Assembly: GCA_020630355.1 (NCBI GenBank)
Contig: JAHDBO010000019.1
Span: forward strand, 1 to 14,929
Direction: 5' to 3'
Length of the DNA: 14,929 nt
Origin: Saprospiraceae bacterium
Lineage (GTDB): Bacteria; Bacteroidota; Bacteroidia; Chitinophagales; Saprospiraceae
The notes below the pieces were generated by a model. The model was not told the DNA's origin and made no database searches. It saw nothing but the letters and a program-made list of their open reading frames with translations. Of this stretch, positions 14,753 to 14,929 are shown in pieces. The position numbers and the translations under genes were made by a program. Position 1 is the stretch's first letter, and every line of letters begins with the position of its first letter.

Positions 14753-14929
14753 ATGTATATTGAAAGAAAGCAGTTATTGGAAGAACAAAAGCGAAGAAAA
14801 GCATTCTATAATGACATCACTGATGCGGAAAAAGTAGAGTTCATCAATGGAGAAATTATTGTACACTCTCCTGTGAAAAAAGAACATAATGATGCAACTG
14901 GTGCTTTATTTCAAATGATGTCTATTTTC
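14753..14929 (+). CDS. Uma2-family (DUF820) putative endonuclease, 5' part only
   Basis: The frame runs from ATG at 14753 through the window edge, giving the first 59 residues. KVEFINGEIIVHSPVKKEHN (27-46) is the N-terminal signature of the Uma2/DUF820 family, a PD-(D/E)XK nuclease-fold group common in cyanobacteria and some Bacteroidota, often in many copies and of unknown biological role. In this family the Glu in the EFINGE segment belongs to the nuclease-like core; the remaining active-site residues would lie beyond the edge. An in-frame TTG at 14741 would add four residues, but the ATG is preferred. It begins 16 bases after the mnmG stop on the same strand and may be read from the mnmG promoter. 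It is the only accessory-type gene in the window. Confidence 0.82.
   Translation, partial: MYIERKQLLEEQKRRKAFYNDITDAEKVEFINGEIIVHSPVKKEHNDATGALFQMMSIF

Noticed and set aside
1..14929. CRISPR arrays, tRNA/rRNA genes, insertion sequences, prophage or defence islands
   Set aside because: No repeat-spacer pattern, no tRNA or rRNA sequence, no transposase or integrase and no phage genes were seen on either strand; only the terminal Uma2 gene is accessory in character.

Overview
The window is a block of mostly housekeeping chromosome from a member of the Bacteroidota, and probably from the Saprospiria/Lewinella side of the phylum. The phylum call rests on three things. Bacteroidota-type -7 promoter elements (TAnnTTTG) occur before several genes. 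Genes lack Shine-Dalgarno sequences and instead have A/T-rich leaders. The gene content and order are also typical: a SurA/PpiC peptidyl-prolyl isomerase operon beside a MoxR ATPase, an HU-like protein near an RNase E/G gene, and rbfA followed by a LolC/E-type permease. The Saprospiria placement is inference only.

Layout: thrS (+) runs alone from 124 to 2049 and converges on an RNase E/G gene (-) across a strong hairpin that could stop transcription from both sides. Next on the minus strand is a cluster transcribed right to left: an HU/IHF-like DNA-binding protein, a membrane-anchored TPR protein, a 30-residue very basic AURKAIP1/COX24-type (mS38/bS22-like) ribosomal protein at 3950-4042, and then the RNase gene. 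Further right, also minus, are a MoxR AAA+ ATPase and a tightly coupled operon of three periplasmic chaperone/isomerase genes: a large PpiC protein, a SurA-N-like lipoprotein and SurA. From 11145 the plus strand carries rbfA, a LolC/E-like permease and mnmG. At the right edge begins a Uma2-family (DUF820) gene that is cut by the window end.

Functionally most genes serve translation and RNA (ThrRS, RNase E/G, the mS38-like protein, RbfA, MnmG) or the cell envelope (the PPIase operon, the LolC/E permease, perhaps the TPR protein). The only accessory-looking gene is Uma2.

I see no CRISPR array, rRNA, tRNA, insertion sequence, prophage or biosynthetic cluster. No undescribed multi-gene system is evident. 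The points most worth a second look are: the tiny basic gene; the possible attenuator in the thrS leader; the roughly 280-base leader of the RNase gene with an 11-bp hairpin; the HU-like protein without the usual arm-tip proline; and the three-gene isomerase operon whose middle member seems to lack a parvulin core.
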